Below, piece after piece: positions 5,625 through 6,256 of a DNA stretch of 6,256 nt. The position numbers and the translations under genes were made by a program. Each line of letters starts with the position of its first letter. Within the stretch, counting starts at the first letter, position 1. The notes beneath the pieces were generated by a model. The model was given only the letters and a program-made list of their open reading frames with translations. It ran no database searches and had not been told where the DNA came from. The stretch comes from Defluviitaleaceae bacterium (GTDB lineage Bacteria > Bacillota > Clostridia > Lachnospirales > UBA5962). The stretch covers positions 1-6,256 of the forward strand of contig WRFW01000128.1 of assembly GCA_009787435.1 (NCBI GenBank). Reading direction: 5' to 3'.

Positions 5625-6256
5625 ATGCAAGAAAAACCATTATTAAAACCCAAAATAGACTTAGTCTTCAAAACTATTTTTGGTAATGAACTGAATAAAG
5701 AAATTTTAGAAAGTTTTTTAAAGTCAGTTTTAAGCATACCTAGTGAAGATAAAATAAATATAGCTATTCTTGACCCAAGCACAAAATCTGAAAAAGAAAA
5801 TGATAAAACTGCAATTATTGATGTGAGAGTTGAAACAAATGGTGAAATAATTAATGTTGAAATACAGTTAGACAAAGACCCATCTATGGAAGATAGAATT
5901 GTATATGGCATATCAAAAACAGTAACAAACCAAAAATTTAAAGGTGATAATTATAAGCTTAAAAAGGTAGTAGCAATAGTAATAACGGGCTATAACTTAA
6001 TAGAAACGCACGAATATTACCACGATACATTTAACTACCATAGCGAAAAAACAGGTCATACATTTTCAAAATCAACCGAGATACACACATTAGAATTAAA
6101 AAAATTACCCGATATAGACGATGGCACAATGTTATGGAACTGGCTAAAATTTATTAAATCTGAGGAAAGGAGCGACTTTGAGATGTTAGCACAAAAAAAT
6201 GAAACGGTAAGTAAAGCGGTATCAATATTAAAAGAGATAAGCCAAGATGAAAAGCT
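5625..6256 (+). CDS. Rpn family recombination-promoting nuclease / PD-(D/E)XK putative transposase, N-terminal part
   Basis: The frame is open from ATG 5625 to the window edge (210 codons plus two bases); full-length members are usually about 280-320 residues. The start has AGAGGT at 5611-5616, 8 nt upstream, and a good promoter. The opening LLKPKIDLVFKTIFG (residues 6-20) is the family hallmark. It is followed by the nuclease core: K61, D66 in KTAIIDVR, and E79-I80-Q81 in INVEIQ, the E-X-Q form common in this family in place of E-X-K. Then come R91 and Y94, a Q103/G107/Y110 pattern (QKFKGDNY), a hydrophobic strand (VVAIVITG), and an ELKKLPD segment. Known relatives (E. coli RpnA/YhgA group) are DNA endonucleases that increase recombination; some members are linked to phage defence. 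The gene appears intact as far as seen, is AT-rich, and does not belong to the tail operon. Confidence 0.88.
   Translation, partial: MQEKPLLKPKIDLVFKTIFGNELNKEILESFLKSVLSIPSEDKINIAILDPSTKSEKENDKTAIIDVRVETNGEIINVEIQLDKDPSMEDRIVYGISKTVTNQKFKGDNYKLKKVVAIVITGYNLIETHEYYHDTFNYHSEKTGHTFSKSTEIHTLELKKLPDIDDGTMLWNWLKFIKSEERSDFEMLAQKNETVSKAVSILKEISQDEK

Noticed and set aside
5564..5911. Minus-strand frame of 115 codons opposite the Rpn gene
   Set aside because: The plus strand here carries a recognisable Rpn-family protein with promoter and RBS; the antisense product has no motif.
1..6256. CRISPR arrays, tRNA or rRNA genes, integrase or attachment sites
   Set aside because: I saw no regularly spaced identical repeats, no cloverleaf-like sequences and no recombinase motifs in the window.

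Overview
The window is low-GC DNA with strong AGGAGG-type ribosome binding sites, consistent with a Gram-positive anaerobe or other Bacillota (inferred from style; no host marker gene is present). Positions 1-5472 are a piece of the tail module of a siphophage or prophage, all on the plus strand, in the usual order: the end of a tail terminator-like gene (1-294), major tail tube protein (371-1039), tail assembly chaperone (1039-1446) with a -1 frameshift extension (to 1736), and a very large tape measure protein (1723-5472). The genes are packed tightly: TAATG overlap between tube and chaperone, and a 14-nt overlap between the chaperone extension and the tape measure. Positions 5473-5624 are AT-rich and carry no convincing phage gene. 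From 5625 to the right edge runs the N-terminal 210 residues of an Rpn/PD-(D/E)XK 'putative transposase' family nuclease with its own promoter.

The tail genes would work together as follows. The tube protein polymerises around the tape measure protein, which sets tail length. The chaperone (G) and its frameshifted form (G-T) coat the tape measure before tube assembly. The terminator caps the tube.

The two ends of the tape measure gene look damaged or unusual. A near-perfect Shine-Dalgarno sequence sits 9 nt before an ATA codon that opens a typical tape measure N-terminus, with no ATG, GTG or TTG there. At the 3' end the frame breaks exactly inside a conserved 'SPS' motif by an apparent one-base insertion. 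The rest of the tail module (distal tail protein, tail lysin, holin, endolysin) does not follow; an Rpn-type gene does. The simplest reading is a decaying prophage remnant with a deletion or insertion junction near 5480-5560.

I did not find a convincing new system. The best leads are the chaperone frameshift signal, the ATA start, the SPS-motif frameshift next to the Rpn gene, and two levels of internal repetition in the tape measure protein.
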